Source: an uncultured Clostridia bacterium (GTDB taxonomy: Bacteria; Bacillota; Clostridia; Christensenellales; Borkfalkiaceae). From it: DNA of 64,000 bases. Positions 42,568 through 49,260 of this stretch are shown here, piece after piece; position 1 is the first letter of the stretch, and each line of letters opens with the position of its first letter. The notes below the pieces were generated by a model that had not been told where the DNA came from, ran no database searches, and was given only the letters and a program-made list of their open reading frames with translations. The position numbers were made by a program, and so were the translations under genes. The stretch spans positions 1 through 64,000 of the forward strand of contig CASDOP010000007.1 of NCBI GenBank assembly GCA_949282385.1. Direction: 5' to 3'.

Positions 42568-43155
42568 ATGTCATACAATTTTTACGCCTTCATGGACAGA
42601 ATGAAGTACATCAAGCGCTGGTCGCTCATGCGCTCGGTTCGCGAAGAAAACATAATGGAACATTCGCAGCAGGTGGCAATGCTCGCCCACGCACTCGCCG
42701 TAATCACAAATAAAATCTATGGCGGCAGCGTCGACGAAGAAAAGTGCGTTCTGTACGCAGTATATCACGAGTGCAGCGAAGTTATGACGGGCGACCTTCC
42801 CACGCCCATAAAGTATTTCAACAGTTCCATAAAGGGCGCTTATAAGGATATTGAAGCGCGCGCCTGCCAGAAATTGCTCGCCATGCTGCCCGAAGAACTC
42901 AGGGAAGGGCTCGAACCTTTCGTCATGGCGGACATGTCTTGCGAAGAGTATAAAATTTTAAAGGCGGCGGACAGGCTTGCGGCTTATATAAAGTGCCTCG
43001 AAGAACACCGTAGCGGCAACACCGAGTTTGAAAAAGCCAAAAAGAGCATAGAAGACGACCTTCATTCGCGCAATATGCCTGCGGTCGAATACTTCATGGA
43101 AAAGTTCATTCCGCCGTTTTTGCTCACGCTGGACGAACTCGAAGGCGGACTTTGA
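42568..43155 (+). CDS. YfbR-like HD-domain 5'-nucleotidase
   Basis: 195 residues. E. coli YfbR dephosphorylates dNMPs. The family start FYAFMDRMKYIKRWSLMR, metal-binding EHSQQVAMLAHAL (His about 33) and EVMTGDLPTPIKYFN are well conserved. The central HD motif, normally YHDASE, reads YHECSE here, so the metal-binding Asp is replaced by Glu. That may alter metal choice or activity. AAGGAAA is upstream. Single gene. Confidence 0.9.
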   Translation: MSYNFYAFMDRMKYIKRWSLMRSVREENIMEHSQQVAMLAHALAVITNKIYGGSVDEEKCVLYAVYHECSEVMTGDLPTPIKYFNSSIKGAYKDIEARACQKLLAMLPEELREGLEPFVMADMSCEEYKILKAADRLAAYIKCLEEHRSGNTEFEKAKKSIEDDLHSRNMPAVEYFMEKFIPPFLLTLDELEGGL

Positions 43156-43263
43156 TTGTCTCTCATAAAGCGCGGATTGCCTTTATTGCGGAATAAAATA
43201 TGCGGCATTTATTCGTTCGTGCTGCAATATGTTCCGTTGAAATAGGTTTTGAATAAAAAATTA

Positions 43264-43298
43264 GTAAAAAAGCGGCGCGCCTTGAGGCGCGCCGCTTT
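43264..43298 (-). terminator. terminator of degV (second copy)
   Basis: A 13-bp stem AAAGCGGCGCGCC (43269-43281) pairs with its complement (43286-43298) around TTGA. The minus strand continues GCTTTTTTACT. It may also stop transcripts from the nucleotidase gene. Confidence 0.88.
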
Positions 43299-43315
43299 AA
43301 CATTTATATTCAGCA

Positions 43316-44164
43316 TTATGAGTGAATGAACAGAACGCCAAGGGTGTTTCTTCCGCAATGGCTGGTTATTATAGAGCCGGCAACCGTTTCTGTAACCTCG
43401 TCGAATTCAAAGTTTTCGCTCACGGCTTTCTTTGCTGTTTCCACAAGCTCGGGGTCGGCGTTGGAATGGGTTATAAAACATCTCGTCCTGTCGTAAAAGC
43501 GATATTCCGCTCTTAAATCGGCTATATAATTTTTTATGCAGCGCTCCATAGAACCCATATATTTTTTCTTGGCGATGAGCTGTCCGTCCTTGTCCTCGGC
43601 AATCATGGGGTGAAGTTTAAGCACCTTCGCTCCCAGCATGGCGGCAAGCGAACATCTGCCGCCCTTGTGCAGATAGTTGAGGTCGTCGGGTACGAACGAA
43701 GTATTTACAAAGGGCGTAAGCTCTGTTATTCGCTTTGCAATATCCTGCGCGTCCATGCCCTGCGCGCGCATGTCGCACGCTTTCATGACAAGCAGTCCCT
43801 GCCCCGTCGAAAGCGCTTTGCTGTCTATTGCTATAACCTGCGGACCTATGTTTTTTGCGGCTATGCAGGCGGCGGAATGACAGCTCGAAGCCTTGGAAGA
43901 TATATTGAAATGAATGAGTGCGTCGCAGCCCTCAATCTGTTTTCTGAAAAATTCTTCGTATTCCACGGCAGAACCCGCCGCCGTTTTGGGCAACGTCTGC
44001 GTCTGCGCGACGAAATCGAAAATATCCTGCGGGGTGATGCCCTCTCCGTCGCGGTAGGAATTTTCTCCGAGTATGACGGACAGAGCGAATATGCCTATAT
44101 CGTTTTTTTCAAGCTGGTCCTTGCTCAAATCGCAAGTTGAATCCGAAGTGATTTTAATTTTCAT
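43316..44164 (-). CDS. DegV family fatty-acid-binding protein (second copy)
   Basis: 282 residues. Begins KITSDSTCDLS, the standard DegV signature, followed by KTAAGSAVEYEEFF, HFNISSKASSCHSAA and, at the C-terminus, SIITSHCGRNTLGVLF. It is clearly diverged from the copy at 8634 (which has FSSGLSGGFTSA and GSHTGPGC), so the ligand probably differs. Its Cys-His content near the lipid-binding loop (SSCHSA) is unusual. Monocistronic with its own promoter and terminator. Confidence 0.92.
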   Translation of the reverse strand: MKIKITSDSTCDLSKDQLEKNDIGIFALSVILGENSYRDGEGITPQDIFDFVAQTQTLPKTAAGSAVEYEEFFRKQIEGCDALIHFNISSKASSCHSAACIAAKNIGPQVIAIDSKALSTGQGLLVMKACDMRAQGMDAQDIAKRITELTPFVNTSFVPDDLNYLHKGGRCSLAAMLGAKVLKLHPMIAEDKDGQLIAKKKYMGSMERCIKNYIADLRAEYRFYDRTRCFITHSNADPELVETAKKAVSENFEFDEVTETVAGSIITSHCGRNTLGVLFIHS

Positions 44165-44205
44165 CTTTTCCTGTCCTTAAATCTTTAATAAGTCAACCTG
44201 ACTAT

Positions 44206-44234
44206 ATAATAGCACTTATCTTCAAAAATTACAA
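44206..44234 (-). promoter_or_regulatory. promoter of degV (second copy)
   Basis: Minus strand: TTGTAA (44229-44234), 17-bp spacer, TATTAT (44206-44211). Confidence 0.65.
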
Positions 44235-44322
44235 GGACGCTGCAAAAAAATAATAAAAATTTGTCAAAAATATCAAAGTTTACAATAAAGTGGTCAAAAT
44301 TAAGCGGTTTTTCATAAAATTA

Positions 44323-44355
44323 TGCGGGCGCGCAACCGCAAGTTGCGCGCCCGCA
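44323..44355. other. hairpin between the divergent degV and XRE promoters
   Basis: A 14-bp stem TGCGGGCGCGCAAC (44323-44336) pairs with its complement (44342-44355) around CGCAA. It ends 12 bp upstream of the XRE -35 box. There is no gene for it to terminate in either direction, so an operator or cruciform role is possible. Confidence 0.45.
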
Positions 44356-44367
44356 CCTTAAAATTGG

Positions 44368-44396
44368 TTGAAAGTCTGCATTTCATACCGTATAAT
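44368..44396 (+). promoter_or_regulatory. promoter of the XRE regulator gene
   Basis: TTGAAA (44368-44373), 17-bp spacer, TATAAT (44391-44396). Confidence 0.82.
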
Positions 44397-44422
44397 AAGA
44401 TTATAAAAGCGGAGGAAATTTT

Positions 44423-45205
44423 ATGGCATTTTGCGATAATTTACAGTATTTGAGAAAGCTCGGAAAAATAACGCAGGAAGAACTTGCTGAAAAGCTCGGC
44501 GTTTCCAGACAATCGGTGTCCAAATGGGAAACGGGCGAAGCCTATCCCGAAACCGAAAAGATAATAGCGCTCTGCCGCATGTTCGGCGTAAGCATGGACG
44601 AACTCATGCTCGGCGACGTGTCGGTTTGCGGCGGTAAGGCTTCTGGCGCGTCTTCCGAAAACATATCTTCGCAAACGGAGGATAGCTCATGTAAGACTTC
44701 AGACGCTCAAGAACTCGAAGAGCAGACGTCTGAAAAAAAGCAAGAGGACGATATTTTATTTGTTACTCGCGAGGAAGCAGAAAAAATAGAAAACTTTTCC
44801 GATCTGCCCGAAAGAGTGCGCAAAGTTGCAAAATGGAAGTTGGTAAGGCATGCCATAAATTCCGCTCTGTTTGCCTGCGCCATGATAAGTTTTTTCTGCC
44901 TCGGTGCAATTTCCAATTTGTGGAACCCCGCGTGGCTGTTGTTCCCTCTCTGCATTTCGCTCTGCGTGTTTACGGATAAATTGTTTTCCTGCAAAAAGGA
45001 CGGTACGTTCGCGCCGCTCGGCAAGCGCATTTTAAAAGCCTTTTCTTCGTCTGTCTGGCTTTTAGCCGTAACAGCCTATCTGTTCATCGGTATCGTGTAT
45101 TCGCTGTGGCATCCCGGATGGGTTATTTTTATAGCGTGCGTGTTCATCTCGCCCTTGCTCGAAACCGTAATCGGACTTATTTACATAAAAAAAGACAAAA
45201 GCTGA
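44423..45205 (+). CDS. XRE-family regulator with C-terminal membrane domain
   Basis: 260 residues. Cro/CI-type helix-turn-helix at residues 1-65 (KITQEELAEKLGVSRQSVSKWETGEAYPE). A Ser/Glu/Gln-rich linker of about 70 residues follows, then four membrane helices in two repeats, each with a W-x-P-x-W element (LWNPAWLLFPL and LWHPGWVIFI). A DNA-binding protein tied to the membrane suggests sensing of membrane state or of a membrane-active ligand. GGAGG about 9 nt upstream. It is the nearest regulator to the peptide genes at 45.4-45.7 kb, which is suggestive only. Confidence 0.88.
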   Translation: MAFCDNLQYLRKLGKITQEELAEKLGVSRQSVSKWETGEAYPETEKIIALCRMFGVSMDELMLGDVSVCGGKASGASSENISSQTEDSSCKTSDAQELEEQTSEKKQEDDILFVTREEAEKIENFSDLPERVRKVAKWKLVRHAINSALFACAMISFFCLGAISNLWNPAWLLFPLCISLCVFTDKLFSCKKDGTFAPLGKRILKAFSSSVWLLAVTAYLFIGIVYSLWHPGWVIFIACVFISPLLETVIGLIYIKKDKS

Positions 45206-45357
45206 ATGCGTATTTAATCATCGCGATCGCGCGATAAATTCAGTGCGATTTATATGCAACCCATAGTAAATGTATCATATTTAAATGCAGTCCGCGAAAA
45301 TAATTTTGCGCAAATAAAGGTGCATATTATATCCGCAAAGTATAGTGCAAAAAATTA

Positions 45358-45389
45358 AGCGGGTTCCGACTTTACTGTCGGAACCCGCT
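45358..45389 (-). terminator. terminator of the small-peptide operon
   Basis: A 13-bp stem (45358-45370 with 45377-45389); the minus strand continues TTAATTTTTTG. It ends the unit that starts at the promoter at 45781-45809. Confidence 0.88.
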
Positions 45390-45425
45390 CTTTCTCTATT
45401 TAAAATTTTATCTTTTGCTTTTGCA

Positions 45426-45524
45426 TTATCTCGCGCAGCCGAGGGTTATATAGGAGAGAGGCGATACGCCAATCTCGTTCTCGGCGCTGTCGAGTTCTGC
45501 AATTTTTTCATACATGTCTATCAT
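45426..45524 (-). CDS. small conserved-core peptide B (paralogue of peptide A)
   Basis: 32 residues, too short for ordinary gene finding. AAAGGAGG (45533-45540) lies 8 nt before ATG. Residues 1-16 (MIDMYEKIAELDSAEN) are acidic and leader-like. Residues 17-32 (EIGVSPLSYITLGCAR) form a core shared with peptide A: GV-x-PLSY-x-x-LGCA-basic. Two paralogous ORFs with strong ribosome sites, one promoter and one terminator make coding very likely. No secretion signal. A modified peptide precursor (RiPP-like) or intracellular signal is possible; no modifying enzyme is adjacent. I recognise no named family. Confidence 0.8.
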   Translation of the reverse strand: MIDMYEKIAELDSAENEIGVSPLSYITLGCAR

Positions 45525-45589
45525 AAAAATTGCCTCCTTTATTAAGTTGCTGCATGAGTTTTTTCTGGTGTTCTTCGGTTATGCAAAAA

Positions 45590-45685
45590 TTATTTTGCGC
45601 AGCCGAGTACGACGTAAGACAAAGGGTTTACACCGTATTCAGTCGTTTCGTCGTCGAACTGGTTTAATTTTTCATATATATCCAT
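45590..45685 (-). CDS. small conserved-core peptide A (paralogue of peptide B)
   Basis: 31 residues, first gene of the unit. AAAGGAGG lies about 8 nt before ATG. The N-terminal half (MDIYEKLNQFDDETT) is acidic and matches peptide B at YEK and the spaced Asp. The C-terminal half (EYGVNPLSYVVLGCAK) shares PLSY, LGCA and a terminal basic residue. Only one Cys, four residues... from the C-terminal end region, is present in each peptide. The leader mRNA of about 88 nt contains a CAGCC/GGCTG hairpin. Function unknown. What is seen is a duplicated micro-ORF with the conservation concentrated at the C-terminus, as in precursor peptides. Confidence 0.8.
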   Translation of the reverse strand: MDIYEKLNQFDDETTEYGVNPLSYVVLGCAK

Positions 45686-45780
45686 TTCTCGTACCTCCTT
45701 TGAAGGTATTCTCTTTCTTGCGCTTTGCCGCGCCTAAGTTTTTTTGTTTTTTTGTACAGCCTTCCGCTGTTTACGGCTGC

Positions 45781-45809
45781 AGTATATCATAGAGATTTTT
45801 GTTAGTCAA
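45781..45809 (-). promoter_or_regulatory. promoter of the small-peptide operon
   Basis: Minus strand: TTGACT (45804-45809), 17-bp spacer, TATACT (45781-45786). The -35 box lies inside the inverted repeat at 45799-45815. Confidence 0.85.
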
Positions 45810-45930
45810 TAACAAACTCAAAATTTTTTAAAATGCCGAATTTGTTAGTTTATAACACTATTTTATGATAATACCGATAAAAAATGTTAATTAACATTTT
45901 AATTGTAAACAAGTTGTAATAAATTTACAA
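45799..45930. promoter_or_regulatory. three 17-bp operator-like inverted repeats
   Basis: TTGTTA-N5-TAACAA (45799-45815), TTGTTA-N5-TAACAC (45842-45858) and TTGTAA-N5-TTACAA (45914-45930). The first overlaps the -35 box of the peptide promoter. A separate perfect 20-bp palindrome, AAAATGTTAATTAACATTTT, lies at 45881-45900. The half-sites resemble Rex sites but Rex operators have 6, not 5, intervening bases. The whole 45.79-46.12 kb gap is AT-rich and holds no other gene. Confidence 0.6.
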
Positions 45931-46100
45931 AACTAACAAAAGTTTTCAATTTTTAACAAAAAGGGACAAAGTATTTGAAAATTGCTGTCCTGTATATGTT
46001 AAAACGGGTAATATCGTAAACCTATTGCGATTTAATCTTATTATTAATATATAACCCGTCCAAATGCTCGTCAATCGCTAAAAAAATATTTTATTTGCTA

Positions 46101-46129
46101 TTGCGCGGGCAGCCGCCGCGTGATATAAT
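46101..46129 (+). promoter_or_regulatory. promoter of the iron alcohol dehydrogenase gene
   Basis: TTGCGC (46101-46106), 17-bp spacer, extended -10 TGATATAAT (46121-46129). Confidence 0.7.
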
Positions 46130-46165
46130 TTTTATGATAATATGGCAAAAAAAGGAGATTTTTTT

Positions 46166-47329
46166 ATGCATGGAAATTTTGAGTTCTGCAACCCGACAAA
46201 AATATTTTTCGGCAAAGGCGCGATTGAAAATCTCGAAGCCGAACTTAAAGGTTACGGCAAGACGGTAATGCTCGTCTACGGCGGCGGTTCGATTAAAAAG
46301 AACGGCATTTACGATAAAGTTACTCAAATTTTGGCAAAATGCGGCAAAACGGTAGTTGAGGACGGCGGCGTTATGCCCAATCCCACCTCGGATAAACTTG
46401 CCGAGGGCGCAAAGATTGCGCGCGAAAACGATGTCGATTTAATTCTCGCCGTCGGCGGAGGTTCGGTCTGCGACTATTCCAAGGCGGTTTCCGTGTCGGC
46501 TTATTGCAACGACGACCCCTGGGAAAAATATTACGAGCGCATGGAAGACGTCGACAATAAGATAATTCCCGTCGGCTGCGTTCTGACCATGGCAGGAACG
46601 GGTTCGGAGATGAACGGCGGAGCCGTTATCACCAACCATCACAAAAAACTCAAGGTCGGACACGTCTTCGGCTACAACGTTTTCCCCAAATTTTCCGTGC
46701 TCGATCCCGAATACACGTTCTCTCTGCCCGTGTACCAGATGAAAGCGGGCTGTTACGACATTATGTCGCACATCTTGGAGCAGTATTTTTCTGGCGAGGA
46801 CGACAACGTTTCGGACTATATCGCCGAAGGGCTTATGAAATGCCTGATTAATTCCTCGCGCGCGGCGGTTAAAAATCCTTGCGACTACGAGGCACGTTCA
46901 AACATAATGTGGACGGCGACGCTCGCTTTGAATACGCTTACTGCCATGGGCAAGACTACCGACTGGATGGTGCATATGCTCGGGCAGGCTGTCGGAGCAT
47001 ACACCGACGCAACCCACGGCATGACGCTCGCCGCCGTTTCCATGGCGTATTACAAAATGATTTTGCCGAGCGGAAAGGCAAAATTTGCCCGCTTTGCGCG
47101 CAACGTCTGGAACGTAGTCGATTGCGGCGACGAAACAAAGATGGCGCTTGCGGGACTTGCCGAAATGGAAAAATGGATGAAGGAAATAGGTTTGGTTATG
47201 AACCTTTCCGAGCTGGGAGTAAAAGAAAATATGATAGAGGGCATCGCCGACGCGACATTCATTCTCGACGGCGGTTACAAGGTTCTTACGCGCGAGGAAG
47301 TCGTGGAAGTTCTCCGTCAGTCTATGTAA
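46166..47329 (+). CDS. iron-containing alcohol dehydrogenase (butanol/YqhD-type)
   Basis: 387 residues. Reduces aldehydes to alcohols with NAD(P)H, re-oxidising cofactor in fermentation. NAD-binding GGGS (LVYGGGSIKKNGIY), the GGGSVCDYSKAV motif near 95, GTGSEMNGGAVIT near 140, and metal ligands Asp/His in YDIMSHILEQYF (about 195-206) plus His residues in WMVHMLGQAVGAYTDATHGM (about 262-285). ATG 46166, 8 nt after AAGGAG, is preferred over ATG 46142. The operator-like repeats upstream could bring it under the same control as the peptide genes. Substrate range unknown. Confidence 0.94.
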   Translation: MHGNFEFCNPTKIFFGKGAIENLEAELKGYGKTVMLVYGGGSIKKNGIYDKVTQILAKCGKTVVEDGGVMPNPTSDKLAEGAKIARENDVDLILAVGGGSVCDYSKAVSVSAYCNDDPWEKYYERMEDVDNKIIPVGCVLTMAGTGSEMNGGAVITNHHKKLKVGHVFGYNVFPKFSVLDPEYTFSLPVYQMKAGCYDIMSHILEQYFSGEDDNVSDYIAEGLMKCLINSSRAAVKNPCDYEARSNIMWTATLALNTLTAMGKTTDWMVHMLGQAVGAYTDATHGMTLAAVSMAYYKMILPSGKAKFARFARNVWNVVDCGDETKMALAGLAEMEKWMKEIGLVMNLSELGVKENMIEGIADATFILDGGYKVLTREEVVEVLRQSM

Positions 47330-47456
47330 AGGCGTTTAAGGGGCAAGCTGCGTTATTTTTGCAGATTAACTTTTTAATTTGCAGACTTATTAATCCTGAC
47401 GCTGAAAGTTCGCGCACGAACGGCATGCGCGAACCGTAAAAAGCAATAATAAAATT

Positions 47457-47497
47457 AAAAGCGCCCGCAATCGTCGCGATTGCGGGCGCTTTTTTTA
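47457..47497. terminator. bidirectional terminator between the alcohol dehydrogenase and M23 genes
   Basis: AAAAGCGCCCGCAATCG (47457-47473) pairs with its complement (47477-47493) around TCG, followed by T on the plus strand and TTTTAATTTTA on the minus strand. Confidence 0.9.
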
Positions 47498-47575
47498 CTC
47501 TGTTTTTCTCTGCGTCGGGGGGAAGGCACATCAAAAAACGGGTTTTGTCGGAATTTTTTGCCGTCGGGTCAAAAA

Positions 47576-48214
47576 TTACTTTTCGGCAATATCGAGGTAA
47601 TCGTTGGGGTCGGCAACGGCGCCGTCCTTGTAAACTTCGAAGTGCAGGTGCGCGCCGTCCTTGTACTCGCTGCCTGCGGGCTGCGCAATAGTGCCTATAA
47701 CGTCGCCGCGGCTTACGGTATCGCCTACTTTAAGCGTTTCTGCAGCGTCAATGAAGTAATAGCAGGTTTTAACGCCGTTGGCGTGCGAAAGGGTAACCTT
47801 CGTTCCGTCGAGGACGTCGCCCACCGTAATGCTTTCCACCGTTCCGTCCAGGCAAGCCATAACTTCCGTGCCTACTTCGCCGGACATGTCAAGTCCCGTA
47901 TGGAAATGATAGCAGTCAAGCGTCGTGTTGTGGTAGAAGGTGTAATCGTTTATAACGTCAACCTGCGCGACGGGGGCAATGAATTCGTAGCTCGAGGATA
48001 CGTCGTCGGAATCGTCGTCATCGTCTGAATTATCTGTATCATCTGTATCGTCTGTATTGCTATCGTCCGTTGAATTGTTGATTTCAAAGGAATTTTTGGA
48101 ATTCTGCACGGCAAAAATTACAGTAACGGTAATCGCTGCGATAATAAGTATGCAGGCGCCCAGAATGAGGTAGTAGGACAGTATTCTTTTTTTGTTGTTG
48201 TTTTCTTGGCTCAT
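47576..48214 (-). CDS. membrane-anchored M23 (LytM-type) peptidase, possibly SpoIIQ-like
   Basis: 212 residues. One N-terminal membrane helix (about 13-36), an Asp-rich linker (about 45-75, with runs of TDDTDDTDNSDDDDD), then an M23 domain. Zinc ligands appear intact: HTGLD (about 122-126) and HLHFEV near residue 190. The usual central Tyr/His motif is CYYFID rather than the typical Y-x-H-L. Size and architecture resemble SpoIIQ of sporulating Firmicutes, which links mother cell and forespore. SpoVM elsewhere in the window makes that plausible, but it could be a cell-wall hydrolase. GGAGA upstream. Confidence 0.8.
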   Translation of the reverse strand: MSQENNNKKRILSYYLILGACILIIAAITVTVIFAVQNSKNSFEINNSTDDSNTDDTDDTDNSDDDDDSDDVSSSYEFIAPVAQVDVINDYTFYHNTTLDCYHFHTGLDMSGEVGTEVMACLDGTVESITVGDVLDGTKVTLSHANGVKTCYYFIDAAETLKVGDTVSRGDVIGTIAQPAGSEYKDGAHLHFEVYKDGAVADPNDYLDIAEK

Positions 48215-48292
48215 AATTTTGTCTCCTTTTATGTAGCGGCTTTGCGCTCAGACTTTTTATTGACCGCGCGGGGCGGTTTTATACATTTTTTA

Positions 48293-48712
48293 TCAGTATC
48301 CTCCGAAAATTATCGGCGAAGCGATAATAACGCTGTCGGCTTTGACGCAGATGTGCAGATTTACCTTCTGATCGTAAAGCGTAACGGAATAGGGCAGGTC
48401 GGCGGAGCAGTAGTAGTTGACGCTGTCGGAAAGCTGTTCGGAAAAGAGTATTTTTCCGTTCACCTTTTCAAGAAGTTCATCCGTGTCCAGAGTTTTAAAC
48501 GTCGTGGCTTCGCCGCAGACGTTGGTGAGCGTCAGCGCCAGAAGTTCCGCGCCCTTGTCAACCGTAATCACCTTGCAGTCGGCGGAGCTTGTGCCTATAA
48601 AAAAGGTGTAGCTGTCGCCGCACTCGAAAGCCGTTTTCTTTGGCAGGGAAACGACAGCCGCGCAGACAGCCAAAGCAATTATTATGATTATGCTCAACTT
48701 TATCGCACGCAT
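48293..48712 (-). CDS. single-pass membrane protein of unknown function
   Basis: 139 residues. One N-terminal hydrophobic helix (about 5-23), remainder extracellular and beta-rich, ending LPYSVTLYDQKVNLHICVKA then SPIIFGGY. Three Cys in the exported part. The C-terminal pattern faintly recalls YwmB-type proteins that neighbour spoIID/spoIIQ, but I cannot support that by eye. It is directly upstream (78 bp) of the M23 gene on the same strand, so they probably form one unit. GGGGGAGG before ATG is a strong ribosome site. Confidence 0.7.
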   Translation of the reverse strand: MRAIKLSIIIIIALAVCAAVVSLPKKTAFECGDSYTFFIGTSSADCKVITVDKGAELLALTLTNVCGEATTFKTLDTDELLEKVNGKILFSEQLSDSVNYYCSADLPYSVTLYDQKVNLHICVKADSVIIASPIIFGGY

Positions 48713-48812
48713 TTTTCGTTTTCCTCCCCCGCGTCGTTGCAGGGATGGTTATAGCCGCCTTTTTGCCGCCTTATACAGAAAAAGATAAAAAATTTTATTC
48801 GGCAAAAATAAA

Positions 48813-48843
48813 GCCGCCCGCGGGCAAAATGCCCGCGGGCGGC
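48813..48843 (-). terminator. GC-rich terminator-like hairpin, minus strand
   Basis: A 14-bp stem GCCGCCCGCGGGCA (48813-48826) pairs with its complement (48830-48843) around AAA; the minus strand continues TTTATTTTTG. A back-up to the terminator at 48893. Confidence 0.75.
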
Positions 48844-48892
48844 GTGCTTAATGATATTTATAAGTTTTGCAAATTAAAAATAGTAAAATAAA

Positions 48893-48920
48893 AATGCGGC
48901 AGGCATAAGGCTGTCGCATT
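48893..48920 (-). terminator. terminator of corA-fmdB
   Basis: AATGCGGCAG (48893-48902) pairs with CTGTCGCATT (48911-48920, one G-T pair); the minus strand continues TTTATTTTAC. The 138 bp between fmdB and this hairpin hold no supported gene. Confidence 0.7.
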
Positions 48921-49058
48921 GTGTTATAAGAACGGCATGTAATATTTTTCAGTGTATTTCATGTTTTTGCGCGCAGTCGTTGCGGCAAAAATTATTTTAG
49001 TTGCCTTATTTTGACAACAATGGCGCGTGTCGCAGAGGTTAGCTGTAAAGGGGGAATT

Positions 49059-49259
49059 TTATTTGCCGCAGCCGGGGCAGGTTTTGCAGTGTCCGCTGCA
49101 TTTTTTTGCGGGTTTTCCCGTGGCGGAAAAAATTTCGCCCGAATAACTGCGCACGGCGGCTGTGCCGCATGAAGGGCAAACCACCGCGTCGTCAAACTTT
49201 CTGACTAATTCTTCAAATTCCTTGCCGCACGAGGGGCATTTGTACTGAAGTAAAGGCAT
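49059..49259 (-). CDS. FmdB-family zinc-ribbon protein
   Basis: 66 residues. The N-terminal zinc ribbon MPLLQYKCPSCGKEFEELV with a second CPSC is the FmdB regulatory-protein family hallmark. The C-terminus adds a second Cys-rich stretch (CSGHCKTCPGCGK), giving ten-odd Cys/His in 66 residues. Starts 1 bp after the corA stop with AGGAAG inside corA, so it is translationally coupled. Function of the family is unclear; FmdB was named as a putative regulator of amide metabolism. Confidence 0.85.
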   Translation of the reverse strand: MPLLQYKCPSCGKEFEELVRKFDDAVVCPSCGTAAVRSYSGEIFSATGKPAKKCSGHCKTCPGCGK

Positions 49260-49260
49260 T

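Noticed and set aside
45345..45792. Plus-strand ORFs of 66 and 92 codons
   Set aside because: They are the antisense of the two peptide genes and their terminator; they lack ribosome sites, whereas the minus-strand peptides have strong ones.
48921..48990. 11-codon minus-strand ORF between fmdB and its terminator
   Set aside because: No ribosome site and no clear promoter; too short to support.
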